Assembly: GCA_031772625.1 (NCBI GenBank)
Contig: CM062819.1
Location: forward strand, 821,725,503 to 821,789,502
Length of the DNA: 64,000 bases
Origin: Pinus tabuliformis
Taxonomy: Eukaryota > Streptophyta > Pinopsida > Pinales > Pinaceae
Reading direction: 5' to 3'
Both the position numbers and the translations under genes were made by a program. The notes beneath the pieces are model-generated. The model was not told where the DNA came from and did not search any database. It was given only the letters and a program-made list of their open reading frames with translations. This document shows positions 12,690-24,542 of the stretch, piece by piece (position 1 is the first letter of the stretch; each line of letters begins with the position of its first letter).

Positions 12690-12921
12690 CATTTTTTCCT
12701 ATGAACTCATGTATGAATGAAGCCAAATCGATCCTCGCAGCAATACCCTAACATTGAACCACGCATGGCTTATGATGGATCTTATAAATTCGTTCACCTA
12801 ATACAATTTTCTTCCCATTAAGAGTTTCTTCTAATGGTAATAAGCTTCCTATTTTGACTGCAGCCTCATCTAAAATGCTAGGCATACAAAAGGCACACAT
12901 GATTATATCTTCGACACCTTC
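12690..12921 (-). pseudogene. Unrecognised protein fragment with one stop
   Basis: The minus strand is open for about 77 codons apart from one stop. It contains ILDEAAVKIGSLLPLEETL and then GERIYKIHHKP, and has natural-looking amino acid composition in an otherwise stop-rich region. I do not recognise the family. It lies just left of the decayed gypsy fragment F1 and could be part of a transposon ORF or a captured exon. There is no start codon or splice context to decide. Confidence 0.3.
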
Positions 12922-13204
12922 TTAAAAAAACAAATTCCTTTAATGTACATGAACACAGGTGGATAGGTAGTGTTGAAACATCCTTTACAAGATGAATGAA
13001 TGCAAAATTCCATAAACCCTAATAATGAGGATAAAGCAAGGTAAGCAAGCTTAGGCCTCATGCAAATATAAGCACTTGTGCACTTGTAGCCTCGATGATA
13101 ACTAGGTTATAAATAGATTTGACCGGTTCAATCCATAGGGATACTCATCAAGACCTTGAAAAGCACAAGGGGACCCAAAATTTATATATACAAGGCATAA
13201 ATTT

Positions 13205-15297
13205 TGGGTGGTGTTTTAGCGGCTACAACACAAGTGCATTACATAATTCAAAGGGTACTATTTTATAAGCATATGTTCCACGTCAAAGACATGTGATTTT
13301 TTTTTCGTAGTCTTCTAAGGCTATTTTAATAAAAGTATATCTATTAAATCCATTGAGGAAAGAAAATAACTTCTTTCTAACTAATGTATCCAAGAATTGG
13401 TTGATAAAAGGTAAAGGAAAGTTATATTTTAGAGTTTCCTTGTTTAATTCCTAATAATCTACATATAATCACCATTTCCCATTATTTTTAGGTACTACCA
13501 TTGAAGAAGAAACCCATTAACTATCAGAGATAGGAATACAAGATTTGCATTAATATACTATTAAGGAAATTGTTGAGTAGAATCGTGAAACATGGTTATT
13601 TCTCTTCATTTCCAAGGTCTTTTAGGTGCAACACAGTATAAATATTCCACTGCTTCCTTTTATCCTTTGTATGCTACTTTCAAGTCCAACAATGTTGGAC
13701 AATCTTCAGTTCCATGCTTTTATGCTTAGATGCCACACAATTATTTACAATCTAATGGACATTTTCTCAGTGTATGTTTTTTCCTACACCTAGGACAAAA
13801 ATCAAACATTATTTTATTTTTATCTTCGTGTCTCTTCTTTGATTTTAATGTATTTATTTTTGATCCAAGTGTACTTAAGAGATTGGTTTTAAAATTCTCT
13901 AATAAATTTCCTAATTCTACCTTTGTAACAATTCATGCAGTTGATTTATTGATTTTAGACAGAGTATCTCTTCAATCTTTGCCATATTTTTCTCTTCCTC
14001 TCGAATACTTCCTAGATAGCTCAGACTCTTTGTGTAAAAGGAAAGTAATAAATATCACTTACTCCCATAAGATTAAATACATCAATATATTCATCTCTAG
14101 TTCCTTTTAAGAAATTTTTGCAAATGATGTCTAGGTTTAGTGCATTTTGATTATATTTCTGAATGTTATAGAAAAATATTTTCAAATAGTCTTCTAAACC
14201 TTTGTCCTGTTGTTGAGGCTTCCTAAATATATCCTCCTTAGAGTCTCGAGGTCTATAATATGGTTGACAATTATTAAGAATTTTTTTCTCGTATCTTCTT
14301 AGTACATAATACTATGTTCTCCCAAACCCACAAACCATTTTAAATTAGCTCCTTTTAAAGTAGCTGGAAACAAATAAATTTTTTATGCATCATTCGTGTA
14401 TCCATAAGTGCGGCAAAAAATTTCAAACTTAAAAATGAAAGCATTAGGATCTTTAGTTGACATACCATAAAAATTAGGAAATACATATGGTGGATATTTT
14501 TCATTTTTACCTTGGTATCAAACATTGTTGGTGTATGTAAGATGGAAAATCTGAAGGTCACTTCATTTTATGACTCTTGTGCTCTAGATCCTTCTCCTCT
14601 CTCAACTCTTCTTTTTGTTCCTATGTTGGATCCTCTTTCATCATGATCTACCTTTGTTTTTCTTTCTCTTTCTCCTAAGGTTGTCCTTTCTCTTTCTCTT
14701 CTTTCTATTTATGCTACTACTATTATTTCTCTTATTTCTCTCTCTCGTTCTCATGTAATAACAACATTTATATTGAGTTTTGGCTCTTCATGTTATGCCA
14801 TATACTCTTCCCAAAGGACCCAAAATTACTTGGTCCAATCCTAAGGGTTTGTGTTTGATGTTTTGTTGGATGAGCTTATTTGAATCTATCTATCCTTCAA
14901 TGTTTCTACAATCAATTATGTCTCTTGAGTGGATATTTCCGGTTGTAACTATCCTTCTCTTGCTTTTTTCACAATTATCAATTATTCCTTCACTACCTAA
15001 GTTATCAAAGTTTAATTAGTAGTGGGGTGGGAAGGGGGGTTGTTTCTTCAACTACAATATCTTTTCTAACTTTAGTAAATCAACCTTTATTATTCCTAGG
15101 CATAATTAATCTATTCATATAAACATGTCATTGATTTTTGAAAACTCACTACAGTGAATGTGCATGTTCTTACCTCTTGTCTTACAAATCTCACTCCTTG
15201 GCCTAAATTTTTATATTAAAACAATACGAAAACAAAGTAAACTTTATAAAACTAAAAAAAACTAATTCTAGTTATGTTTCACTAGCAATAATGCCAA
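13205..15297 (-). pseudogene. Ty3/gypsy fragment F1: gag joined directly to RT
   Basis: On the minus strand, 13600-14560 encodes a gag-like region ending in a zinc knuckle, CPRCRKKHTLRKCP (about 13735-13790). A second degraded CxxC...HxxxxC unit with KHGTEDCP follows near 13680. Immediately downstream, 13205-13560 matches the RT segment of element T2 at 51541-51900 nearly base for base in places (for example TTAGAGTTTCCTTGTTTA). Protease and the start of RT, which should lie between, are missing, so there is an internal deletion. Frames are broken throughout. A decayed tRNA-Asp-like primer site is seen at about 15280-15296. Confidence 0.6.
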
Positions 15298-15862
15298 AAA
15301 TGTCAAGCTTAATTTACTTGAAAAAATTAAGACATTTATTATATCAATTTGGGATGTAAAATGATGAAGCTCACTTACCATATGTGAAATAATTAGCTTA
15401 GTTTCCTAATGTGTCTCTTTAATAAATATTAAGCTTCAATAAGAATGAATTTCTTATCAAATTTCAAATGAGTTATGAGATTTAAAATACTAGTAAAGAT
15501 TGTTAATTTAAGGCTTAAGGAAAGAATAAGGTTCAAACTAAAATCAAGAACATATGAAAGCTAATTAAATCACTAAAAAATAGAATGAGAATATGTTCAA
15601 ACTTTAACTAAGAATGGAATTCAAGCTTAACATATGTGATTAAAGAAGGTGTAAATATATCAAGTCACTATAGTGGAAACAATAAAAGTGTTAACTTGAT
15701 ATCAAGACTACCTCTACTTGAACTATTGCAAACTAAGATAAGGTTATAGACTACCAATGTGACTTTGAAGACAAAATAGAACAAATATTTTCCATTTAGG
15801 CTACCAAATTTTTCTTAGGTATAAATCTAGGTTGTGGGATATCATGCCTCAAAAGGCTAACA
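15298..15862 (-). repeat. Possible 5' LTR of fragment F1
   Basis: Next to the F1 primer-site remnant (minus strand TGGCATTATTGCTAGTG) the plus strand starts TGTCAAGC. A TG...CA unit could end at GGCTAACA near 15862, giving about 565 bp. The left boundary is fairly good and the right boundary is a guess. No TATA box or target duplication was confirmed. Confidence 0.3.
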
Positions 15863-16129
15863 CAACAATATTCTCTTCACTTATAGAGATTGTTGATTGG
15901 GAAAGAAATTGTAATCACTCATGCATTGAATTGAAAAGTTATTCTAGTTCAAACGAAAGGAAAGCAATGGACTCAAGTTTAGTGAGCTAATCAAACATGC
16001 ATTTGGGTCTCAATGAGTGGAATATTAGATTGTAGTGTCTTAATTCTACGCCCATGGATGAAAGAGGCTTGCAACAATACTCTGTAGACCATTCCAATCA
16101 TTACCCAGAAGCAAGAGTTAGAATTATTT

Positions 16130-17757
16130 TAAAAGAAAATTCTACACTAAGGGGAGGTAGGAACGGGAGGGGTTATCTTATGCCCTAATGAAGAAATAGA
16201 GATACAATATGCATATGGCTTCGGAAATTCTACAAATAATCAAGCTGAATTTCAAGCCTTGTGGCAAGGGCTATATTTGGCTATTTCAAGAAGAATCTGA
16301 TAGTTAACGATATATGGAGACTCTATGATTGTCATCCAATAGGTGAGAAAACTCAAATAGAATTTGAAGTAGGCTCAATCCTTCATCCTACAAAGAATAA
16401 GCCAACAAATATCAAGATTTGAGATTGTTGAGTTCTTCCATGTCAATCGGCACCTCAACAAAAAATCATATGTGTTGTCAAACAAGGGCACCTAACTAGA
16501 ATAAGGGATCCTGGTTCAAGACAACCTAGACTGGGTGTACATACCGTTTCCATGAAAATTCAAAGTATACGTTGAAGTATAGGAGTTTTGAACTCTCTAA
16601 GTTGCAACGAATGAGGAGTTAAATGTTTTTCAGACCGGTGGCATCCTTCTTGTCTTCAATTAAAATTTCTGATCTCTTTAGCATTTTTGTGGCCTCTCCA
16701 CTTTGAAGGGATCCATGACTGTGTGCACACTTGGCTAGATTATCTGCTAACATTCATAGTAAGAGACAAATGGATGTCAATTCATAACATCAATAAATAT
16801 GAGAGGATGTGAAGGAATGTTTCTTCCATTTTCGAGGAGAGGCTAGCATGTTTGAGGTACAAAATTGTAATGGTGATGGGAGGAATTTGCAGTGAATTAA
16901 ATACAAAGCTCGAATGCTTTAGTCTGAGACTATACAGGGTAGTTAATGGAATTGAATTTGGAGAGAGAATAAATGAATTGGTGGGAGGAATATTTTGTTA
17001 TAAGAAGCATTCATCTAATGCAATTCCATCGCCAGTTTATGCCAGATTCACAAAATTGTATGGAGGCAAGGTGGATTGTGGAGTTAGCTTCGTTATGGAT
17101 CAGTTGTCCATCTCTTAGAAGGAATAATTTGGAAAGCACTTGGATTACTTCATGACGACCATGCAATATATTTTGAAATTTCTTACCAATCAAAGATAAA
17201 TGGGGACCTCCGAGGTTTAGGCTCAATTAATGCTTTTAAATCAGTAAATTGATCTCCTGCAGACCAAGATAGACAAGATGTAGATAAATTCTTAAACTCT
17301 AGAGCTTCACCCATCTAAATTGGAAGCATTGGGTGGGAATGACACAATTGAATTAGAAAATGTCATGATGGGGGGCATGGAGTTGAAGTTTCTTCATGAT
17401 GCGGTTGGAGAGCTGCAACAGAGGAAATTTAAGGTGGTGGAAGGAGTCCAGAAATCTGCTCCATTGCATCTGAGGCAACCAAAAGAGAAAAATGAAGAAT
17501 TCATCACTGAATTTGGAGCAAATTGTGTAGGCTAGTTTATCTCGTGTTAATCCATTTATTGCAAGTATGTAGTAATTTTAAGAGTTTTTTGGAGGATATA
17601 TAGGCTGTCATATCGATAGTGAAATAGGTAGACATCTTAGGAAGAAATATAGTTTTTTTTGAACGCAATTGAACTTAGTAGATGAATATCTTATTGATGA
17701 TGTAAAAGGTCCTAGCCTTGAAACAAGATTAATATTAATATAAAAAAAAAAAAAAAC
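16130..17757 (+). pseudogene. LINE-like 3' fragment with RNase H remnant and poly(A)
   Basis: Plus-strand codons at about 16190-16490 give an RNase H-like domain of the plant reverse-transcriptase-associated type: NNQAEFQALWQGL, followed by LTIYGDSMIVIQ and, 40 residues on, VEFFHVNRHLN. Several stops and shifts interrupt it. About 1.25 kb downstream the sequence ends in a 15-base A run (about 17743-17757), as at the 3' end of a LINE. The 5' end with endonuclease and RT is absent, consistent with a 5'-truncated insertion. The reading frames between 16850 and 17540 are not recognised and may be 3' untranslated. A processed pseudogene is a less likely alternative. Confidence 0.45.
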
Positions 17758-18559
17758 CATTTCTTTAAAGGCTAATTTACACACATGTAATATGAAATTA
17801 AGGAGAAAATAAAGATATATTTACCAACAATATAATGCATAGGAAACTGGAATATGTACACAAGAAGAAAAGGTGCACATGTTAAGAAAATGGGAGTCAT
17901 CCAAGATTTCACTTGCATATACTAGGAAGAATATGGATTGTAGGACCTCAGAGTTGTTGCATATATAATGAAAAAAATAGGTGCAACACTTAATAATTAA
18001 AAGTTTGGTTGTATGAAGGAACTTAATCTCCATGCCTTCACTTCTATGAGTATTTATACAAAGCAAAAATGGACTAAAATGCTAATAATCCCCCATAGAA
18101 AACTAAATAATTGATTTAGCATTCATCTCCAACAAACTCAACCTCTATGGAAACCAAAATAATGCCAAGTCACGGACTATAGAAACAAGGATGGATTTGC
18201 TTGTCATGACAAAGTGATTTTCCTTTGTGTGGTAGCATTGATTGCGCATCTTAGTGTGTATTTTCACGGATCTAAGGCTAAGTCATCCATGTCATGAATG
18301 TGAGAAAAAAACCAATGTTCCCAATTTTCTCTAAGTTGCTTGAAAATATCTTAACAAACGAGAAATTACTAGATTGAATTACTACCTCTAAAAACTGGTA
18401 AAAATGACTTTTCAACACTCAAAAATTGCTAAATGATAAAAATAAAAAACAAATAAATGTAAATACATTTTGTGGTTTTATTTGGATCTATTGGACAAAA
18501 TTTAAGAAAAATGAAGCAAAAGTGAAGGAAAATAAGGTAAATATGGCCGAAATGATGAT
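17758..18559. other. Non-coding spacer
   Basis: This is AT-rich sequence between the LINE-like poly(A) end and the broken minus-strand ORF. I see no domain, repeat border or RNA gene here. Confidence 0.4.
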
Positions 18560-20026
18560 TATTTAGGTGGATTTTATCAACAAAATTAAGCACCAACATC
18601 TCCCAAAACGAGAAGGTATTGCATGTCTCCACACAATCAAAATTATATTCCTCTCATCTTTAAAATTCCCTTATAACTCTCAAGAGGACATCCACATTAC
18701 ATGTAGATCCTCTTTGTTTTGGTTTCTTTCATCTCTAGATGAGAACTTTACCATCAAACTTTGATTTTTGGCCTTTAGTTCTTGTCTTTGTTTGTACCAT
18801 TGGTAATATTTATTTATTATGAGTGTGTTTTCCTTTTGTAACCTCTCACTCTCTTCCTTTAATAATTCATTTTCTTCAATGGTGTTCATACTTTTCTAGG
18901 TGAGAATATCTTTTTGAGTTTTAATATACCTTTCCAACACTTTCATCTCTTTGACCTTTATTTTTAGCCTCCTAATTTTCATTTTCTTCTTAGTCATATC
19001 TATCTCTGAAAATCAAATAGGATATTTTCCCTTTGAATCTTAAGAAGTTCCTTCTTGAGCATTGGTAAAGGAAAAAAATTCCCTCTCTTCGAATGGTGAT
19101 GGTTCCATTTCATTGCAAGTGTAAAGTGTTCTTCTTTTGGCTCTACAAATGTGGTTGGTTCTCCTTCCTTTAAAGATTCAATATAGTCTTATAAAATTTG
19201 TTGATCCTTATCAACTTCTATTGTTGATGATATAGGGGTAGAAATTTTTTTTCTTGGCATTTTCATAATATTTGCACATGGTTGTTCTTCTTGTTGATTG
19301 TATTGTTTACTTGCATATTGAGCTCCTTTGTCATAGCTCTAGTGACCCTTATTTGATATGAAATGGTTGATTTGTTGGTTTTTCCATTTCCATCTTTCTT
19401 TGACCCTTAGAAATTGTCTTCCTTAATTTTCTTTGTTGTACAAAGTTATCTTGTGGCTCTTCTTTATATTTACTTATGGCATCTTCTTCATTTATCTCCT
19501 CCATAAACCCATTGTCAATAAAAAATTGTTCCCAAGTGATATCATCTTTTGCAACACATAATGGACAATCATTTAAATAATTCAATGATGGTAAAGGCTT
19601 TGTTCTTCATTCAAAACTTCCTTTGGATGACCTTTACCATCTTTGTTTGGTTGCTCAATAGATAGTGAGGCATATTGACAAATTTTCCATATATGAGATG
19701 CAAAAGCAATTTCATAGGATATAAAGACATCACACTATATCTCCCCTCACAGGTTATGTACATCAGGATGACAAAGACTAAGTCTTTCCATGGATTTTTC
19801 AACCAAATTATTGAGACTCTTGTGGCCCAGTTAGGTTTTCATCTTGATCTATTAAGAAAAGGGGTCTAGTCCTTATCTTTATGGGATTCATCTTGAACCA
19901 TATTTTTCCATATTGAAGTAAACCGATGCTTTGAGGTAATAAGTGCTCATAAAAATGAATAATCAGATTACCAACCTGTGCACTCTCACCATCAAAAGTT
20001 TGAGCAAATGCTCTTGTCACCTCCAT
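18560..20026 (-). pseudogene. Degenerate plant repeat-associated ORF of unknown function
   Basis: Reading minus from 20026, successive broken frames give AQTFDGESAQVGNLIIHF, WFKMNPIKI, then YITCEGRYSVM with KLLLHLIYGKFVNMPHYLL, then acidic and Lys/Glu-rich, coiled-coil-like segments down to 18680. The order (V.VGNL, WFK, ITCEGR, LLLH...NMPYYL) recalls an abundant plant hypothetical protein family usually found in or beside retrotransposons. The function is not known to me. At least four stops or shifts interrupt it, so it is a pseudogene. The promoter side (20030-21200) is AT-rich without a clear LTR. Confidence 0.45.
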
Positions 20027-21220
20027 GTTGTTTCCTTGAAGCTTAGAGAAAAATTCAAGCCATACTGCATTTTGAAGAATTTGTTAGAACTTTGGGTGTA
20101 AATGGGTTATTTCAAGTTCACAAGGTTCATATTTAACTACCATTTCCATTGTTAGAATGTATGTCTTTCAAAATTATATAAACTTTGTATTAGTATCCAT
20201 ATGTAACCAATTTCTAATATATCAATGTTGAGTTGTAGAGAATGCATTTAAAATATTTTTTGGAGAGAATATATTGTGTGAAAAATACATTTTTTAAAGA
20301 ACCCTATGTTTGTGATTGTCGCTAAGTTTCACAAGAACTTTAAGGAACACCCTGCGTAAGCCATTCAAATTTCTCACACAATGACTCAATGACGTACAAA
20401 ACTCATATGAAAAACCTTTTGTTGAAGTTTAAACACCTCTATGCCAATACTCATTCGTAAACATACTGAAAATGAAGATGTATTCCATGGAAATTTTGAA
20501 AAAAACTTGTCTCATCAAGAAACACAACTTGTCCTCAACTTGTCTCATGCTTCCAACACAACTTGTCTCATCAAGAAACACCTTCAATTTTGAGAGAGTA
20601 GGATAATGTATTAGCGCAAAATGTACCAGCACATGTTGTTTATGGTGAGAAGTAAGGTGGTGGGGTGTTTTCAAATGAAAAAGTCAAGGTGACAGAGTAC
20701 AACATTCACAACAAAGCATGTGTTTTCAAAGAATATGAAATAAACACTTGTTTCCAAGTATATGAGGTTGAAATAGAGACATTGTTGCTCTTGTTAAGAT
20801 TCAATTTAGGGATTGTTTAGAAAGATAATGAGATTCATTTCAAGTCTATGATAGAGGCATATTGGAGAAGTTGTAGTAATTATGAGAGTAAATGTTTATA
20901 GGGATAATGAAATGAGGGTGTTAAATAAGTAATTATTGATAGAATAGATAGCTAATGTAGATACAAAAGGGTTTTGTATAATAATTAAAAGTTACAATAA
21001 ATTATCAAGTTGGGATTTGGAAGTATTAATATGGACAACAATGACCACATAAATATTGGAAAATATTTCTAAGGTATTTGTAAAATGGTAAATGGTAAAT
21101 GAAAAGGTATCAACATTTATTTTAATTTTAATTATTAACAAAATTCAAAGTATTGAAAAAATATTCTTACCATACTTGATACTATATAAATAAGTGTTGC
21201 TGTCTTCTATCATGTTTCTT
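20027..21220. other. Non-coding AT-rich stretch
   Basis: No domain is recognisable. A short internal duplication (CACAACTTGTCTCATCAAGAAACA-like) occurs at about 20510-20582, with two copies some 55 bp apart. A plus-strand TATA-like CTATATAAATAAG at about 21182-21194 precedes the large tandem duplication that follows. Whether it is a promoter is unknown. Confidence 0.4.
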
Positions 21221-22182
21221 TAGAGTCTTTACTTATTCACTTGTTGTTTGATAATCTTCACTTCTTCCCTGCAGTCTTTGATTACATAATTTGGGTCTTC
21301 ACTTGCATACTTTGAGTCTTCAATTGCATAATTTTTTATTATCCTTGGATGCTTTACCTTTAGACTAACTAGTGTTCTATTAATCGGTGTGACTATAACT
21401 CCTTATGAACTGGATGGCAATCAAAACTTGTTTCTTTCTGAATGGATAATGAAACTCAATGTCCTTTTCTAGAGTGGGTGATCAAATGGATACCTTGAAT
21501 TTGGATCGAAAATTAGTCTCTTAGAGAATTCAAATAGAGCATTAAGCCTTGCAAGTTGAAAATTATAATGCTTTGTACAAATTTATATACAATAGCCACT
21601 GAGATTCTGAAAAAAAATGATGAGACATGTTCATCTTTGTAAGTATCCTCTTTAGTAATACATGATGATACATGTTCATCTTTCTAAGTAACCTCTTTAG
21701 TAAGAAATGACGAGACATGTTCATCTTTGTAAGTATCCTCATTAGAGTCTTTAGTTCTTCACTTGTTAGATGATAATCTTCACTTCTTGCCTGGAGTATC
21801 TAATTGCATACTTTGGGTCTTCACTTGCACACTTTGAGTCTTTAATTACATACTTTTTATATTATCCTTGACTACTTCGCTTTTATACTAACTAGTGTTA
21901 TGTTAACAGGTGTGAATATAACTCCTTTACTTATGAAATGGATGACAATAAAAACTTGTTTCCTTCTTAATGGATAGTTAAACTATGTCCTTTTCTAGAG
22001 TGGGTGATCGAATGGCTATCGCGGATTTGGATAAAAAATTAGTCTCCTAAAGGTTTTGAATAGAGTGTTAAGGCTTGCAATTTGAAAAATATAATGATTT
22101 GTACAAAATTATATGCAATGGCCACTAATCTTCTAAAAAATAAATGATGAGATGTGTTCATATTTATAAGTATCCTCTTTAG
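21221..22182. repeat. 522-bp tandem duplication containing a 45-bp triplicate
   Basis: The segment starting TAGAGTCTTTA at 21221 is repeated from 21743 to 22182. Shared marks include AATCTTCACTTCTT, ACTAACTAGTGTT and CCTTTTCTAGAGTGGGTGATC. The first copy ends in about three tandem 45-bp units (GACATGTTCATCTTTGTAAG-like, about 21620-21740), of which the second copy has one, which explains its shorter length. The copies have diverged noticeably. No protein frame is shared. Confidence 0.85.
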
Positions 22183-22392
22183 ATTAATAATTGATCCTAA
22201 TAGAAAATCACTAACAATTTTGAACATTTATTACAAGATATTGATGATTCTAATAATTAATTGGTAGTTCTTTTTATTATGAATTTTTAGTAGCCAATTT
22301 CTTGGTGTTCCAATGAAAAGGAAAGTCTAGATTGTGCTAGTAACTTGGATTTTCATGATTAAATATTTAATTTTTTTTCTTTTTATTATCAT

Positions 22393-22561
22393 TGTTATGT
22401 ATCCAGATCAAAATAACACAAAAACATAAGAAAATATAGATCAACAACTAGATAATAAGCCACTTCGAGGGGAAAACCTCCCTTTACATCACATAAATGA
22501 ATAATTCTTGGATGATTCAAATGATAAGGCCTCCTTGGTACATATAAGGGTCTAAAGGGTC
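22393..22561 (-). repeat. G2 3' LTR, outer part
   Basis: This 169-bp piece matches the 5' LTR of G2 at 48576-48750 (shared AAACCTCCCTTTACAT and AAGGCCTCCTTGGTA). It stops abruptly at CTAAAGGGTC, where element T begins. The rest of the same LTR resumes at 38223 with GGGTC repeated, which is the target duplication of T. Confidence 0.92.
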
Positions 22562-23549
22562 TGTTTTCACTCATATTGTACAAGCATGGTGCGACAACGA
22601 CTCTAGTTGGGGGTTGTCACTCTGATCCCCGACCTCTCCATTATAGTTGACTCCCAACAACAGGCTTTGGGAGGTAGTCCCTAGGAAGTGAAAGACAATT
22701 TGGCAACCAACGAGTCTGGGAGACATGATTGAATGGCCTAGCCACTTGGTTTATTTAGCAAGATTTATAGATTAGATTAGATTTAGATGTGAGACCAGTG
22801 CCTTATGGAGTCAATTTCTTGCTTTATATCGATTAAAGACCAAGTAATCGGATGAGAAACCATTACTTGAATGCTTAACTATTCTTTATGCTCTGAAACT
22901 ACTAAGAACTAGGTGTGATGTAAGGACCTTGATTACTTTTAATTAAATTCCTATTCTAGGTGTATCCTTCCCCTTAACTATTTTGAAGCTAGTCTCTAGA
23001 GTAGGTTGTGAGAAAGAGGCCAAGGGGAAGAAAGCAAAGGATTGATTAATGATACCTCCCCTTAGGTACTAACCACTCGATGCCTCCGGCGCTGCAGACA
23101 CTGTGGCTCTAACGACTGCAAGGTCACTATGTTACCCACTAAAGAGGTTCTAGGATCCTCAAACTAGATGAGAAAGGTTTTCCTATTCTTTATCAACCAA
23201 GCTTATGCTTGGAGGTAAGTTATTAAGTGAAATACTAGCTTAGGATGCTTAATGCAAAATTATGAGTGAGTGATCTTGCAGTGAGATTATTTAAGGTTTT
23301 TATAAGTACTTATTTATTATTTGAGTCATGCACACAAGTATTTAACAATAGCAAGTGAAAGACAATTTCATCAACAAGAATATGTGAAAAAATCACAAGT
23401 TCCAACAAAATACCCACAAGATACAATTGCTTAAGTATAAGAAATATGCTCTTCACAATGATTCACCAATGTAGAGATTTCACAATAGATATCCACTTAC
23501 AACAATTAACCCATGATATAGGATTACAATGATGATTACTTGAAACAAT

Positions 23550-24542
23550 TAGAAATTGTTGAATTTAAACTTTTGTGATCCATATCAAAAATTTTTAGAA
23601 TAATTTTCGGCGTAAATCACATCATGATTCATTTGTCGACGCATTTCGAACCAACGAGTGTGGTTCATCGTCAGGACAAGTTGAAGAACCATATCATGGT
23701 TGTAGTATAAATAGAGAGAGCAGGTTATCTAATGGCTATATTTGACCAGGAAACGACTATATTAGACAGGGTAACCGAACAGGACCAAGAGATATGGAAA
23801 GGCACAAATAATAAGTCAATAATTAATTAGTTAGTTTTAATTCAACTAGGAAATGAATTTTTTTATTTAAATCTTAAACGAATTATATTAATATTATGGT
23901 ATGGATCAGTATGAAGAAATATTAAATGAGTAATAATAAAATAACCTAATTAGTTAGTTAGTTCTACGACTTAATTCTTAGTTTAATAAAGAATTTACTA
24001 TATTTAGGGATTTATCATTAGTTTAAAATAATTAATTAGTTAGTTTTAATTAAACTAATGGAATTTTTTATTTCAAATTTTCAAAAGATAATATTGAATA
24101 ATATGAGGAAATAATAAATGGGTAATAATCACATAACCTAATTAGTTCGTTAGATCTTCAACCTAATTCCTAGTATTTTTTTTTTTAATAATAATAATAA
24201 TAATAATTAAATAAATAAACGAATAAATAACGATTTTTTTATCTATATAGGTAATGTAGCAAAATTCTAATAGAATCTAAATAAAAGACAAAGGAATATT
24301 ATACTAATTTTCAAGTAGTTAGTTAATCTGATTTATAAATTTTATTTATTTATATTTATTATTCTCAAGGCCTATTTTTAATTTTTCCATTTATGATTAG
24401 GACTAACGGAACAAGAAGAATCTTAGATAATAAAAAAAAGGGATAAAAGGAAAACAAACGAGAGGATGAGGGGGAGAGGACAACAAAAGGGGTGGGGGAG
24501 GGGGAGGCTAGCAGGAGAGGGTAGGGATCCAATAGCTGCTAA
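23550..24542. other. About 1-kb insertion in LTR-A, absent from LTR-B
   Basis: LTR-B reads straight through this point, with only about 18 bp in its place (34850-34867). The inserted sequence has no open reading frame. It contains the hammerhead-like fold at 23633-23679 (minus), a TATTTATA motif upstream of it on the minus strand (about 23706-23713), a short TAA repeat (about 24187-24208), and a G-rich purine tract (24449-24528). No clean target duplication was found at the edges, so the mechanism is unknown. A truncated Penelope-like retroelement fragment is one possibility, based only on the ribozyme-like motif. Confidence 0.6.
23633..23679 (-). ncRNA. Hammerhead-ribozyme-like motif (type I topology)
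   Basis: On the minus strand the elements occur in order: stem I 5' TTGTC (23679-23675), core CTGACGA (23674-23668, matching CUGANGA), one unpaired T, stem II GAACCA / TGGTTC (six pairs, 7-nt loop CACTCGT), core GAAA (23647-23644), a minimal stem III region TGC, then GTC as the expected cleavage triplet (23640-23638), and stem I 3' GACAA (23637-23633), a perfect 5-bp partner of TTGTC. The extra T next to stem II and the nearly absent stem III are departures from an ideal ribozyme. Minimal type I hammerheads with very short stem III are known from Penelope-like retroelements. Activity is unproven. Confidence 0.5.

Noticed and set aside
13730-14110. A 126-codon plus-strand frame
   Set aside because: It is antisense to the zinc-knuckle gag of fragment F1, which has clear motifs on the minus strand.
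23550-24542. A retrozyme (LTR-like plant element with hammerheads) as the source of the ribozyme-like motif
   Set aside because: Retrozymes carry the ribozyme in two flanking LTR-like repeats together with a primer site. Only one motif, with type I topology and no flanking repeat, is visible here.
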